A DNA stretch of 64,000 nt from Phoebastria nigripes (Eukaryota; Chordata; Aves; Procellariiformes; Diomedeidae): contig JAYKAV010000922.1 in NCBI GenBank assembly GCA_035582835.1, positions 504,405-568,404 of the forward strand. Reading direction: 5' to 3'. A program made the position numbers and the translations under genes. Under the pieces are notes generated by a model. It was not told the DNA's origin. It saw only the letters and a program-made list of their open reading frames with translations, and did not search any database. Below, piece by piece: positions 27,415 through 40,242 of the stretch. Within the stretch, counting starts at the first letter, position 1; each line of letters begins with the position of its first letter.

Positions 27415-27740
27415 TGAATTGGAGGGAATTCAGAGAAAAGTGTCATTAGAAAGGAAAGGGTTGGAGAGAATTTTTTTATACAAGAAAGATTAAAAATGTA
27501 TTTTATATGGCTTGGCGGTGATTCAAGTTGGAAAGAATAACATTCTACAAAAACCTGAAGGCAGTAAATAGCAAGGAGGAAAAAATACATTTAAGGTAGC
27601 AGAGGAGCATAGGTATAAGGTATAAAGGGTAAAAAGGATCAAGGAGAACATAGGCAAGAAAAAATTCTTTGAGGACAAGACCGATATGTATGACTGTGCA
27701 ATGGCCCTAACAGGGAAGTGGTAGATGCCTGTGATGGGCA
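27415..27740 (+). mobile_element. Old CR1-type LINE, ORF2 C-terminal part
   Basis: The order of blocks follows the CR1 ORF2 C-terminus on the plus strand. 'ggagggaattcagagaaaag' stands where 'gaggttcagaggagagc' is expected. A 'tacaagaaagatta..' segment comes next, then 'acattctacaaaaacctgaa' (QYLKG-like region), 'agcaaggagga', 'aaaattctttgagga' and finally 'agggaagtggtagatgcc' (the LPREVVDA region). Divergence and indels are heavy and no frame survives. The upstream limit is uncertain. Confidence 0.7.
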
Positions 27741-30244
27741 CATTTCAGTATCATCAGGAGCATGCCCAGGGTAACTCGGGTGTCAGAGCAAGTCNGGCCC
27801 AGTGGCACAGAGCTCCAAGCAGATATCTCCAAGCACGACATCTCTGTTGGTGGGCAACAGACGTATTCTTTGGCCCTTAATGGGGCTCTGCCCTTAAACA
27901 TCTTCCAGGTCTGACTTGCTTACCCATTCACGCTTCCTTACACAAATACAGTTCTACCTCTCTTCTTCCAGTCTTCCAGAGGAAGCCTGGTTTGTGAGAG
28001 GACATACAAGACAAGGGTGTCCTCCTGCCAAAGCTACCTGTCAGCTCTCTTCTCTTTGCTCCTGGGTCAGATTCAGATCCCCTTCTGAGTTGTGCCTGAC
28101 ATGACCCCTCTTCTGCTGCTACAGAGAGGAATCCTTCCCTCTTGCCCTTGTGCTCTCTCTCCTGGTCATACTAAAGCCCACAGAGGTCCCCTGGTTTTCC
28201 TACCACGTGGCTGGTTTTCTCTTTCCAGAAGAAACAAGCAGAAGAGGAGACCTGGTCACTGCTGCAGTCTTTGCCCTGATGAGAGCTGTGCCTCTTCCCC
28301 TCCCGCCTCCTCAAAACCAAGTGTGAGCGTGAGGACCTGATGATGCCATTCAGGGCTCTGTTTTCCCTGCACTGATCCTGTTCTTCTGTGATATTTCTGT
28401 TTTCCTCAGAAACACCGCAGGGCTCGGCGTGTGTTTAGCACCACTGCACAAATTCGCATCTCCTTGGCACCGGCTTTACCGCTGGGGTGGAGTCGGAGAC
28501 CGGCTTCTTACGGCATCGCTGGGGCAGGGACTGGCAGACCCGGGCTGGGCTGAAAGGGGGTCCTGGGCCATGGGGAGGGTGGGAGAAGGCCCTGGGCTGC
28601 ACCTGCAGTTCAAGATTTCCAACAGAGCCTTTTCGGTTATTTGTGATATCTATGGAGTCTTTTTTTAGTTGTTTCTATGGAGNCTATGATGCCTTCTTTG
28701 ATTGCAACTTTTATGGGGGGATTAGTAAGAGCGTGTGGCCTTTCACTGCAGCTCAGTGGTTGAGCTCCAGCGCAGCGTAGTAAGTGGAGGTCATTAACAT
28801 CTGATAGCTGTGTGGGGACCTTTGTATTATTATTCAGCAATTAGTATTCTTCACTGATAACAAAAACACAAAGAACGGTGGAGTATCACTAGGGGGATGA
28901 GCGAATTAACGTCACGCATACTTTAGTGTACTGTTTATCAATGAATGGCAACCCACCCATGTTTACGAGGACACAATTATTTGGCTCTGTTTCTCCCTCC
29001 CTNCTTTCAGTTTTATTTTATAAACAAAAAAAACCCCAATGCCCCGCCCAAACAAGGATTTGACTTTGGCTATGAACTTGTGGGGGGCTCTGAGCTAAAG
29101 CTGTTCATGGTGATGTGTCCGANTCTTCAGAAGCACGAGCTGGGGAGGGGGGCTCAGCTCCAGCAAACAGATCTAGCCCCATTTTGAAAGAAACTGCACC
29201 CCAAACCTCAGTGCAGCACCACAAAGCCCCGTGTGTTCACTAGCAGCAGTGACGAAGCTGCTCTTGACTATGGAAGGGTATGAGCTAGGAAATGGTCAGA
29301 AGATACTTCTCAATAGAAAAAAAAAAAACAAAACAACAAACCTCTGGGGTACATGTAATGTTAGTTTCAGAAAGCGTTGCCTAGCCACTACCAAACAGAC
29401 CATTTCACTCACAAAATCCTCAGTGTGGAATTTGTCTGTTAAATTTTAGCCGTGTGACACATCCTGTAAGGCACAAATGAGCAACACAATTATTTCGAAG
29501 CATTAAATGCTGAAGACCAGAGAGTCAAAAAATCAGTCCTATCTTCCCCTTCTTCTATTTTTGTACATTTAAACTCTGGTTCTTCCTGCTTTCTCAGCAA
29601 TGCAAGGACCTGTAACAAGCTGTGGATGTGCTGTACAGAGAGGACAAGATGAGATTGGAGGGTGACACATGCCACCAGCATGTCCCCCGTGAGCCAGCCA
29701 TGCCGGAGCCTCTGGCGTAGCTTGAGGAGGCACAGGGGAAAATGTGAGTTATATTCACCTCGTCCTATCACAGAAACAGCACCTGCTGCTGGTGGGCTAC
29801 AGCATCCGTACCACAAGGATGGAGTCAGAGCATCGCTGCTGGCAGCTATCTCCACCTGCCCCCTGAGGCAGTGCATGGCTTTCTTTCCATGGCAGCAGCA
29901 ATGCATGCAGGAGAGCCCGGTCTGTGCTGCAGCATCTTCAGCAGCCCGTCAGCTGCCAGAAGCGGTGTATACCACTGGTTTCATGAAACCTTGAGTAGGT
30001 CACGCCTGTTGTTGCTGCTTTCTTTAATTTGCAGTTCAGGGCTTGACAAGAAATGCACCATTTTTCTGCTGCATATGGGGAACATGCTGTGAAGAGCAGA
30101 TGTGTTTTGGGAGGTATAATCTTCAGGGTTCTTGGCAAGCCAGCAACAGAGCAGGTCCTAAATCATGTGATGAGATGGTACACCTTCTTCGGTCAACCTC
30201 GTGGGATTCATTGCAGATTGTTTTGGCTTTGGTTATGGGTTTTG

Positions 30245-30275
30245 GTTTTGTTTTGTTTTGTTTTGTTTTGTTTTT
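30245..30275 (+). repeat. TTTTG microsatellite
   Basis: About six tandem ttttg units follow a g/t-rich lead-in. The run is pure enough to be a candidate polymorphic marker. Confidence 0.9.
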
Positions 30276-33209
30276 AATATTAGTGCATATCAGAGACTTG
30301 CTGAAATGTGATGTGTGTGTTACAAAGGCTGGAAATCATAAAACTAGAGATAAGAAGTAATTCTTTAAGACAAGTAAAATCCCGTACTTGCAATTGTAGC
30401 CATTACTTTGCAAAAAAACAGCCACTGGTCATTGAATAGCAGCTTGTATAACATTTCAGAAAGATGGGAAAACCTCTTTCATCTAAATAGTTGACCTAGG
30501 TGTTGCTTAGGTCTGTGGTATCGGAATATGCAACCCCACTGTATGTGCAGTGATACTGCAATGGGAGAGCCGTGGGGTTTGGGAAGCAGTGGAAGAGGAG
30601 GACCTGCTGTAGACCAAATGCTGCCCTGAGTATAAGCAGAGACCCTCAACAGCAGTCTGTAGGCCAAGGAGATGCTGATATGGGTTCCCTGTGTCAGGCT
30701 GCCAATTGCAACCGTCTCCTCCAGGGAAAATGCATACAGCCTGCTTCATGCTTGTAAGCGTAGTATATAACATTTGATAAATGAAGAGGAGGGTAAGGAA
30801 GAGTGGTTGGAGTTGGATATGCTCTGGAAAACACTAGCCAGACTTCCTGATCTTAAAAAGCATGATGTTGTCCAGCGTTTTAAAGAAAAAAAGGTTTAAA
30901 AGCTTGGCTCTGTAATGACAGAAGATAACATTTGGTTATGTCAATAGTGGCCTTTGCATTAGAATAGCAAATATTTTCTTAGTAACATGAATTTTTGTAA
31001 CATGAAGTGTACTCGTGGTACTCCTAGATTAGGATGATTTTGGTGACAGGCAGCTTAGAGGTCTTTTTGTTGAGTTTGCAATGTAGCCTGGGGCAGCTGA
31101 ACCATGACCTATTTTTTGCTTTGATAAATCCTATCCCTGTGTTCCTCTGTTTTGAAAACAGATATAAAAAAGGATAGGCAGTAATTTAATAAATAGGAAC
31201 TATAAAGCAGAGCTAACAGAAGGAATTAGCATTAATGGCATCCCTGTGTCCAAAGTGGCAAATGGGTTCAGTAAGGATTACAGCTGTCAAAGCAATGGGC
31301 AGGATGGACTTGACTTCCTACAGGCTTTATATTCAGGGGCTGTTAGTTCTCAGCTGTTTCTTACTTTCTCTTGACCATCTTTTGGGCTCCATGAGAGCTG
31401 CGTATTATTTCAGAGATATTTTGTTTTGTCTGTTGCTGGTAGAGAAGTTCTGGATACAAACAGCACATTATGTTGGGTCCAAGGTACACAGATTAGCATG
31501 AGAAGAGTGACATTGGTAGGGGTCCTTCAGCAACTGCATCGATGTAAGGACAAATGCATTGACACTGCTTGTGCAATGCTGACACATTTACTTTTATGTT
31601 AGGATTGGCTTTATGGAGTAACACTAAAGGTTGGCATAACATAAAACAGGGTCTAAATCATTTCAATTTAAATTCCATCCACAGCTTCACGCCATAAGGT
31701 CTTTCCCCTGAACCTCCAAATGACCCTAAATTCTGTAGCTTTTGGGGAAGCTGGGAACTGTATCAGAACCAAACTTTGCAGCTGAAGACTATCCTGCTTA
31801 ATTTCTAATATCTGATTGCACAAATAGTTCTACATCCAGCACTGGATCTCTTCTGCGGTTTTGATAAATTTTGGAGAAGCCATTTAAATGTTTAATGGCT
31901 GCTTATATAAAAATCAATGGCAACTGTATCAAATTGGGCCAAATGTACTTAAAAACCCTGAAGATGGATTTGGATCTTATTCCCGGCTCTGGTTTGAAAA
32001 TGTTGATCCGTAATAGAAGTGACTAATAATACCTTTTATTGTGGATTCCAATAATGCCTGGGTACACAGTCATCAAGTAAATGGAATTTTTCTTCCCATT
32101 ATCTTCATCTGAAAGAGGACTGAGACATTAAACCAACCTAAATAATAAAGAAACACAGAACACTCCCCATGAAAGTGTTTGCAGCTGTGTTCTCCCACCA
32201 CGCGTACCGTGAGGATTCCATTATAGTAAATTGGAAGTGTTAGTGTCACAATATTGCCATCATTACGTGTTCAAAATATGAGTCAGATCCCCAGCACTCC
32301 TTGATGTTCTAATATCGTAAATGTGTGTAATGTTTTACTTTCAGTTCTGGTTTCTAAGCCTTTAGAGGGGAAACTGCCTGTCCTAATAGGGTGTGAAATT
32401 TTAAGGGTCGCATCCAGCCTGCAGTAGGGATACAGCCACGTTCCTCCTTCTTTCTTGGCCGCTCATGGGGACTCCATTTACCTTCTCCTTCCAGGGTTAA
32501 GAGGTTTTTCTCTGAGCTCCTCTGTCTCCCAGCCTCATCATCACTGCCTGCTGCCTTTCACCACTTTCTCATCTTTCTTATTCTTTTCTCCCCATCTCCT
32601 AACCGTGGCTTGCTTAATTTCCTGTGTGCATCTCTTCTGCCTATGGCCTTGACTTGATGTGAGAGGCGGTGGTTACCCCCTGTATGCCTGCCCTCTTGGT
32701 GGACTGGAGAGAATGGCAGGTCCCTTTCTGGCTTTAGCTGATTTAATGATAAAAAGAAATGGCAGTCGTCTTGAGTGAGGAGCAACTAATGTCTGTGGTG
32801 AGACATGTAAGAAAATCACAGAAATATGCAACATCTGGGGCAATGAACAAACTTAATGCTTCCTTTTGTATTAAAAGACTTCACAAATGGGATTTTGAGC
32901 ATAACAAGCATATTATGTTTTAGCAGGTGCTTTTACATGTCCTCCCGACTCTCTCCAGCTTCCCATTGTAACTGTTTTCTGTTGCTGCTTCCCCTGGTTG
33001 ATAAGTAAATTAGTTCTTTTTATCTCTCTGAAGAAAGAGCGGGTCTTTATGTTTTCCTGTTGAAGGAATTTCTGTGCCATTTCCTACTCTATATAAATTA
33101 GATACATTGCACCTATGTATGGATACTAGATATATATTAGATTAGATATATAAGCTACTTCTTCTGAATGTTTCCTGCAATAATGTACCAGTGTATATAG
33201 ATCTTATAT

Positions 33210-33239
33210 AAATCAATCAATCAGTGAATCAATCAATTA
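33210..33239 (+). repeat. AATC tetranucleotide repeat
   Basis: Seven or so aatc units, with one cagtg interruption, sit in an AT-rich stretch of tata-like words (33080-33200). Confidence 0.8.
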
Positions 33240-33737
33240 GTACCAGCTCTGGAACCGTAAGTCATAACCATATCTGTATCCCAAATTTGCTCTGAACGAA
33301 GTAGGAAGATTTTCACCAATAGGACTGCAATATGGAAGTGATTTTATGTCAAAACTGCTATGCAGGGAATATCTGAGGGTGACGTGGCAATCACAGATAG
33401 GTCTATGCGGAGGGCTAGAGAAGAAGAAATTGGAGCAATGAGCTCATGTTGGTGCTTCCGCGAAGCCTACGCTGATGGTTTCATACATATATCCCTCAAG
33501 CCACTGAACTTCCAGGCCTGTCATCCTGCTTGGGAAAGGAAAGGACAAAAAGCAATGGAAGGGGATGCAGGAGATATTGGGATGGTTACTGAGATTAAAT
33601 CAGAGCATTTGCAAACGTTATTTTGTTTCTGATGAAAATTTTCCATTTCCCCATTACTAGCATCTGAGAAATTAATTTCCTGGTAACCCCTCNGACCACT
33701 CCCATAAATGGAGGTACACGTGGGATTTGTCTCCCTT

Positions 33738-33835
33738 GACTTTGGTAATAATATTTAGCTTTTTATAAAGTACATTAAACTTTCAAATATTTTACAGATG
33801 TTATGGAACTCAGCTTCATTCATCTGTCGGCTCTT
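33738..33835 (-). mobile_element. Probable MIR/CORE-SINE fragment, antisense
   Basis: The order 'ggtaataatatttagctttt', 'tataaagtacattaa', 'ctttcaaatattttacagat' and 'aactcagcttcattca' matches the reversed 3' half of MIR-type SINEs ('taatacttagc..tatatagc', then a 'caaagcgctttaca' block). The match is loose and short and could be coincidental in AT-rich DNA. Confidence 0.45.
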
Positions 33836-34394
33836 GTTCTCTTGTCAATGAAATCTCATATCTATCTGATAGAAGTTCCCATAGCCACTTTATGAGTCTT
33901 TTATGGTTTTATTATGGCAGGGCTGTCCACGTTAAAGGCTTGTCAGATTTAAGAAATAACTTTTAATTGCCTATTTTTTCTTGCAATATTTTTTCCTTTA
34001 ATATTTCATTTTTTCTATCTCAGAAATAAATTTGTTTCCGTCTGCTGTGAGCACCCACGCTNCTTTAAGAGCGTAGTGAAGTGAACACTTATTTCTATGA
34101 ACCATTAAACTGTCATGACGAGAACGTGATTGTAGGATTGCATTGCATTCCCGGCTGGATCAAAGCAGTCCCAGGGGCTCTGATTCATGATCCCCTCAAG
34201 TGCAGGTAGGATGCTGACGTGATTCCTACCTCCAGGTTGCAGCTGCTGGAGGAATGGCTGAACGGGACATACATATGAATGGAGTATATAAACTGCAGAC
34301 TCTAGCCCCGCATAGAGTTTGCATTAANGCTCAACTGTAAAGTGAGGGGCCTGAGCAGAAGATATCCATACTGGTTTNGGCCATCTCTGCTAAA
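33836..34394. other. Unique non-coding DNA
   Basis: No element is recognised between the SINE-like fragment and the CR1. Ambiguous bases lie near 34062, 34327 and 34379. Confidence 0.5.
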
Positions 34395-34746
34395 GGGACT
34401 TTAAGTCTCTACAACTACCTGAAAGGAGGTTGTAGTGAGGTGGGTGTTGGTCTCTTCTCCCAAGTAACAAGTGATAGGATGAGAGGAAATGGCCTCAAGT
34501 TGCGCCAGGGGAGGTTTAGATTGGNNATTAGGAAAAATTTCTTCACCGAAAGGTTTGTCAAGCATTGGAACAGGCTGCCCAGGGAAGTGGTTGAGGCACC
34601 ATCCCTGGAAGTATTTAAAAGACGTGTAGATGTGGTGCTTAGGGACATGGTTTAGTGGTGGACTTGGCAGTGTTAGGTTTATGGTTGGACTCGATGATCT
34701 TAAAGGTCTTTTCCGACCTAAATGATTCTATGATTCTATGATTCTA
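34395..34746 (+). mobile_element. CR1 LINE, 5'-truncated, 3' end intact
   Basis: About 350 bases of CR1 cover the last 70 or so codons of ORF2, the 3' UTR and the terminal repeat. In the frame 34440-34655 I read [13 protein letters not shown], then [18 protein letters not shown] and [13 protein letters not shown], the usual CR1 C-terminus, closed by a stop. The 3' UTR contains 'ggttggactcgatgatctta', and the copy ends with three attctatg-type units. Two ambiguous bases lie at about 34525. It is the same subfamily as 6473-6610. It lacks the catalytic domains and is inert. Confidence 0.95.
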
Positions 34747-37230
34747 ACCTATGAGAGAAGGATGGGACCTGTCATCCCTTTCGCCACCCCATCTCTATCT
34801 ACCTGTGATGATGAGCAAGAGCCCTTACAGTTTTCATCCTGAGCTTTTTTTTAATCATCACAGTGCTCTCTATTCAGTGTATCTGCATACCAAACACTTG
34901 CTACCTTTGCATCTCCTTAGGATCTAAGGCTCCTGATTCATTATTCCTAATAATGTCTTGTAAAGCAAGCAGCTGATTCTTGCATTAAATATGCATAAAT
35001 GATAGTAATAGGTGGCCCTGTGTACGTATGAGCATGGTAGATGTGTTACACTGGGACTCTTTCTGCTACCTCTTGTCCTTTTTACATATGCATTTCTCCA
35101 GTGACTTCACTGGATCTTCTCTAGGTTTACATCATTGCCAACAGCATGTGTACCATTGCAAACTGTATGGATTATTAATGGAGAACCAGCTAAGAACTAA
35201 AATAAAGCTCTATTTATGTTGGACTGGGAGATAACTCTCAGCATTTCAGTAGTGTAACACACAATTAAATCTCCAAGTTGTCAAGAGCTTAAAGGAGTGG
35301 TATTTAAAAGGGGTACTGAATATAGCAAGAGATCCAAGCTCTGTGTTAAATTACACCCATGCAAGTCTGTAGTAACTTTAAATGAGGTCACCTGTACCAG
35401 ATTTACACTGCCAGAACTAGAGCAGGATTTGACCTAATCTGAGTGAGGCGTGATGCACATCAAAGGTGTTGGCATAAAGGCAATTTAAAAAGTGATTGGA
35501 AAATAGCATGAAGTTTTAAAAAGAAATTTCTGAGCTGCAAAGGTCAAAGGAAAACTCAAATATCAGAAATATTATGTCTGCAATCCAGGACTGTTTCATA
35601 CGATAATATGAAGCTACAAATACTTTCCTCTTAATATTTACAAAAGTTGTGTAACTTTCTATTNCTTTTTTCCCCCTTAACTTACAAATGTATTAATTTT
35701 GGGAAATATTGGACACCACACTAATATATGAAAAACGAGGTGTAAATTAAAGCTGTTTGGAAAACTTTGGTAAAATGTTCATATTTTGTCCTTCTTTTTT
35801 AACAACTACAGCTTCAATTTTCAACATTGACTTAAATACAAACATACTCTAAATAAGTATCAGTACTTAGATAACTGTGTAGCTGCTGTTGAAGTAAATT
35901 TTCTCATCACTTTTTTGATGTGAGTTTTACATAAGAAAGGATGCGAATTCAGACTCAGCACACATTCATACAGACAGCTCAGGATAGGGTTTGGATCAAG
36001 ATTTAATTGTCATCATCCTTGCTTTTACTTTCTTCAATCCAGTGTAAGAGAATTTGTTAATCCAAAGGATATCTACAAGGATAGCGAGAGTACAGAGCTG
36101 GTTTCAGCATGCGGTTTTTTTCTGTAGACTAACTGATATAGTTACATTAAGGGATTTGCTTTTTTAACATAGTTACTGAACATCCTGTTGTGTCTTAATC
36201 TACTTCTAAAGCATATAAAGCAGCTGTGCTTCATTAGCTTCAAGTTATTATGAATATAGAATATAGTCTTGTTTTGTGAGTGGGAATACTGAATGTTCAA
36301 CAAAATGTGATGCCTGTAATTTTTTTTTTTTCTTTCCATGTAAAATGATATTGCCATTCTCATTCTGCCTCTAGACCTTGCTGTGAAAAAATTAATACAC
36401 AAGACCTATAAAGGTCACTGTGCTCTCAACTGGACCTCTTCTAAGATCTCGTAACTGACTGCACTTCCTTTGCACCTCAGCATTGTAAATGTTGAGCTTC
36501 TCTATTAATAGAGCCTCCATGTCCTAAAAAAGGGGGTTATATTTTAAATAAACTCAAGTTTTTAGGCACACTTCTAATGCAGCATACGCCAGCTGTCAAA
36601 CAACTGGCAGTGAGAGAAGACAGTTCTGTTCATAGTGGGTGTCAGTTAATGGACGTCACTGGGAGGAACCCATGAAGTTGTATCTTATATATGTAACTAA
36701 TATATATATCTAACCCATGCACTTTATATCTTATCCACAGAAAAAGAAANGTGCAATGGGCATACCTGTGTGGTGGCTTGCAAACTAGTACTGAAATACA
36801 TTGCTTAGGTGTGGTGGTACAGAGCTTGTCATATACTAATTCACTCTGTCAAAAAGAGATAAATACGGCCAGGAGCAGAGTGACCTCGCTCTAAGGTAAC
36901 TCAGCACTGTTACTACTGCACTGCATAATCTGCAATACCAAGCGTTAACTGCAATCCCCAGCGTTGCCAACTCTTGTAACCGTATTTGTGCAGTATGCTT
37001 TGGATTCTTAAGGACTATATCCTGGAGCTGTGGGATTCCATGGGTGTTTTAGTTTTCAGTTAAAAAATTCTCATGAATGGAGAAGATTGAAACTGTGAGT
37101 TGTAGTAATCACCACAAGCAGGTGAATAAACAGGCTCTATTTATTCTTTTTAAAATATCATGCCTTTAAGACTAATGCTTTGAGACCTGATGTAAAATCA
37201 GGTTGGAAAATCTCAGGTTGTCTTCACAAA
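34747..37230. other. Unique AT-rich non-coding DNA
   Basis: No gene is recognised. A palindrome-type dispersed repeat copy at about 35345-35445 is listed separately. Around 36680-36715 there are short tata-rich simple repeats. Confidence 0.5.
35345..35445. repeat. Palindrome-type sauropsid dispersed repeat copy
   Basis: Words such as 'aaattacacccatgcaagtc', 'tgtagtaactttaaatgag', 'accagatttacactgcc' and 'agagcaggatttgacc' follow the pattern of a dispersed near-palindromic repeat. In other sauropsid genomes this reads roughly 'ttacaccagtgtaaat..agtaactcc' and its reverse, ending in 'gcagaatttggcc'. I know this pattern but not an official family name. Similar but shorter copies lie at 42715-42800 and 47178-47225. 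Confidence 0.45.
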
Positions 37231-37745
37231 TCACAGAATAATTTTGTTTGGGGAGTTGCCTGAAGGTGATCTAGTCCAACCTCCTGCTCAAAGCAGGATC
37301 AGTTAGATCAGGTTGCCCAGGGACCTGTCCAGTTGAGTTTTGAGTATCTCCGAGACAGGAGATTTCACAACCACTCTGGTCCCTTGTTGCAGTATTTTGA
37401 CAACCCTCATGGTGGGGTTCTTTCCTTATACCAAGCTGAAATTTCCCTTGCTGCAACTGGTACCTGTTGCCTCTCACCCTATCCCTTTACACCTCTGAGA
37501 AGAGCCTGGCTCCATCTTTTTTACACCCTCAACTACATTAAGTAGCTGTAGATAGCAGTGAGATTTCCTCTTTACCTTTTCTTCTTAAGACCAAATGAAC
37601 CCAGTTCCCTCAGCCTCTCCTTGTATTCCNTGTCCTTCAGCCCCCTGACTATCTTGATGGCCTTCCCTGGATTCCTTCCAGTATGTCAATGTCTTCTGTG
37701 CTGGGGAGCCTGAACTGGACACACGAATCCAAGTGAAAGTCTAGA
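37231..37745 (-). mobile_element. Older CR1 LINE, antisense
   Basis: On the plus strand it starts with a decayed 'tcacagaataattttgtttg' tail. It continues with 'ggtgatctagtccaacctcc', 'agatcaggttgcccaggg', 'tatctccgagacaggagatt', 'cctctgagaagagcctggct' and 'cagttccctcagcctctcct', and ends after 'ggggagcctgaactggacac'. These are the reversed 3' UTR and ORF2 C-terminal half of CR1, about 515 bases long. There are many substitutions, one ambiguous base (37630) and no open frame, so it is older than the copies at 50 kb and 59 kb. Confidence 0.92.
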
Positions 37746-38864
37746 GCTAAGCAAGACCCAATTTCCAATCACACTGGCTGGGATTCTTCTCTTTGAACTT
37801 CAGGATTCTCATCTACATCTGAATAAGTCACTCCGTTCATTTTATAGCCAGTGGGGAGAAATAGGTCCTTCCAGACTGCTNTTTGCCTTTGTCTTTCAGC
37901 TGTGTACCTTAGGATGAGATGCTTCGTGTCCCAGANGGACCATTTCTCTACACTCATTATGAAAGCAATGCATTCAACTGTTTATATCTATGCTGTATTT
38001 CTCTAAAGTTAGGTGAGAGAATTCCCACCCTGAGTCTTTGTGGGCAAGAGATGGTAACTGGTCTAAGTTACAATATTACAGCTAATGATCACAATCTTGC
38101 ACCTGGGCAAAATGCATGAACAGTAGGTGATTCTTGACTGCACAAATGTTGTCTTTGGGGTTTACTGATTTCTGTCACTTTGCAGGCACAGTGAGATAAA
38201 TAATGAAGGATTAAGATGGGCTTTCAGTGAACAGTTGCAAGGTTCATACCTAAAAAGGCTCATGTCTTTTGTTTAAGTGAAGGCACTCTCATTTAGTCAG
38301 GAATTCNGCAAATTTTATATTAGCTATGCTTTGAACACTCAAGCACTGTCCTTCATGTTAGAGAGCTAAGCCATGGGACGGCAGAGGGCAGGTAATTGGA
38401 TCTTGACTGAAGATGAGACATGTGGGTGAGCTGGGGGGGTGGCTGGAGAAGGAGCATGGTAATCCTGACATCTCTGCTATAAGGCATCTTGAAGTCCACC
38501 ATACGTCACCATACATCACTACTGCTTGCCTAAAATTGCAATACTAATCAAGCATTTGGAATTAAATTGTAATTAATCTAAGCAGGCACCATGCACTGAA
38601 TCATGAGCGCCATACCCTAGATTCTCGAAAATACTTCTCTCAGCATTCCTACTGGCAAGTGAATATTTCCTTGCAATAAGATGCCGATTTAATCAAATAT
38701 ATTGCTCCGGTAAACAGCAGCTTTTACCAGCATTCACCGGTCAGGAGATTTCCCCTCCCTCTCACGGGTTATTCAAAGCAGTCTTCCACCGCAGGCTGTA
38801 GGATACTGGAAATGACTTGGTACCTTTTCAGAGAAAAGTATCTTATTCACTCAGGCTGGCATAT
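37746..38864. other. Unique non-coding DNA
   Basis: No gene is recognised. A 10-base tandem duplication (caccatacgt/caccatacat) lies at 38497-38516. Confidence 0.5.
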
Positions 38865-39010
38865 ATTACAGGGAATAACAGTTTATTGTACCTGATACAT
38901 ATTTGTTGGACTGAGTGCAAGGATGAGATGGTGAAATATAATGGCCTGTGATATACAGCAGGTCAGGCTAAATGATCTAATGGTCTCTTCTGAATACATG
39001 AATTGCTGGG
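38865..39010 (+). mobile_element. Ancient CR1-type LINE, 3' end
   Basis: The plus strand shows 'gagatggtgaaatataatgg', 'cctgtgatatacagcaggtc', 'aggctaaatgatctaatggt' and 'ctcttctgaatacatgaatt', the 3' UTR and end of an old CR1 group also abundant in turtles. It is the same group as the antisense copy at 21310-21650, which begins with the reverse of these words. Only the 3' end is present, with a diverged terminal repeat. Confidence 0.8.
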
Positions 39011-40242
39011 CTGTGTGCCAGAAGCCAGACAGACTCCTGGTGTTCCTACAAGTCACTATATTCATCTGTCCCTGCCCTCCTGAACTCTGTGGTGAAACTC
39101 CCATTTGCATCATTTAGAGCAGGATATTGATGTGGGTAGTTAATGGTAAGATGAAAAGTACAACAGTTTGTTGGGAACCTCTGAAGCGCTGGATAATGGA
39201 GACACAGCTACGGCTAAATAGGTCCCAAATCCTGCTAAACTAGAAAGTTCACTCTAAAGGACTTAAGCTCCATGGGATCAGTGCCCTTGGTTTTTACTTC
39301 TCAGTTGCCAATTCCTGGCAGCTCTCTGGCATGGGTCTGCCAGCTACGTCTTGTACTCTGCAGTGCGTCAGGCTCACTGCTGAGCAGGGCCCCTCTGCGC
39401 TGCTTAGAGGGGCCTCTCTTGAAACTGCTCTTTGGCACTGAACAGTATTTGCGTCACAGGCTGCAGTTTCCAATTGTAACTCAGCTGAGCCCTGCATCCC
39501 CGGCAGTACGGTTGTCTTCTCCTGCCCCCCTGCTCTTGCACCAGTGCTGCTGCTCATCTGGATCCGCAGTGAGACAAGTTAGTTGTAGTCAGAAAAGTAT
39601 TCATTTTTGCTCCAAACAACAATATAGGTCCTGTGTCAGCTCACTTTAGGATTAGACCCTTGCCANGGCTGGCACAAGAAGAACAGCAGAAATACCTGAC
39701 TGTGACTGAGAAATAAGAACTGGATTGCCCCTTTTGCAAAAGGGCAGTTAATTGTGACGTGAAACTGCATTTTCAGGGAGGCAAGCTAGTGGTGAAATTC
39801 TGTGCAGCAAGACTCATGGTAAAAGCAGTGCCCCAGGCTGCATTCAACTTAACTTGTGTCACCTAGTTTCCTAACCTCGAATGAGCTTTACAGAGTTGGA
39901 CTTGACTTTATTCATTAGGGTATAGGGAAGGAGGTAGGCTCTTTATTGACTTGAGTATTTTTCTCCACTGGAAGCCCTGGTGTTAATGGTGCCAGGCCAG
40001 ACATCTCTCAGATGTACTCTGAATACAAAATTTCAGCTTTGTACGATTAGCTTCAGACTACTGTGGTGCAATCTCCCTTCTCTTCTGGAGAAGGTGCTGT
40101 GACAAACTAGGAACTTTTTATCAGGCATCTCTTCTTAGAAAGCTGTTGTAAAACACAGGTGGTTTCCAAACATGCATACTGTCCTGGAAACTGGTGGGAA
40201 GAAGAGGACACGGTTTGCTCTGCCCACTTTGATGAGGCAGAA
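39011..40242. other. Unique non-coding DNA
   Basis: No gene is recognised. The frame 39272-39649 (+, 125 codons) is Leu/Ser-rich with no known domain and is opposed by open frames on the other strand. Confidence 0.5.

Larger units (their letters stand above)
27741..33735. other. 6 kb of unique non-coding DNA
   Basis: No gene is recognised. The interval 28380-28640 is locally GC-richer than the rest of the window. A minus-strand frame at 29490-29906 (138 codons) is one of the longest outside repeats, but it shows no known domain, signal peptide or splice context. A ttttg pentamer repeat (30245-30275) and an aatc tetramer repeat (33210-33239) are listed separately. Confidence 0.5.

Noticed and set aside
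29490..29906. 138-codon minus-strand frame in balanced-GC sequence
   Set aside because: There is no recognisable domain or homologue, overlapping open frames run on the other strand, and no promoter, splice or poly(A) context is visible.
33210..33239. Short repeat array considered as a CRISPR-like or satellite structure
   Set aside because: It is a simple tetranucleotide microsatellite without spacers.
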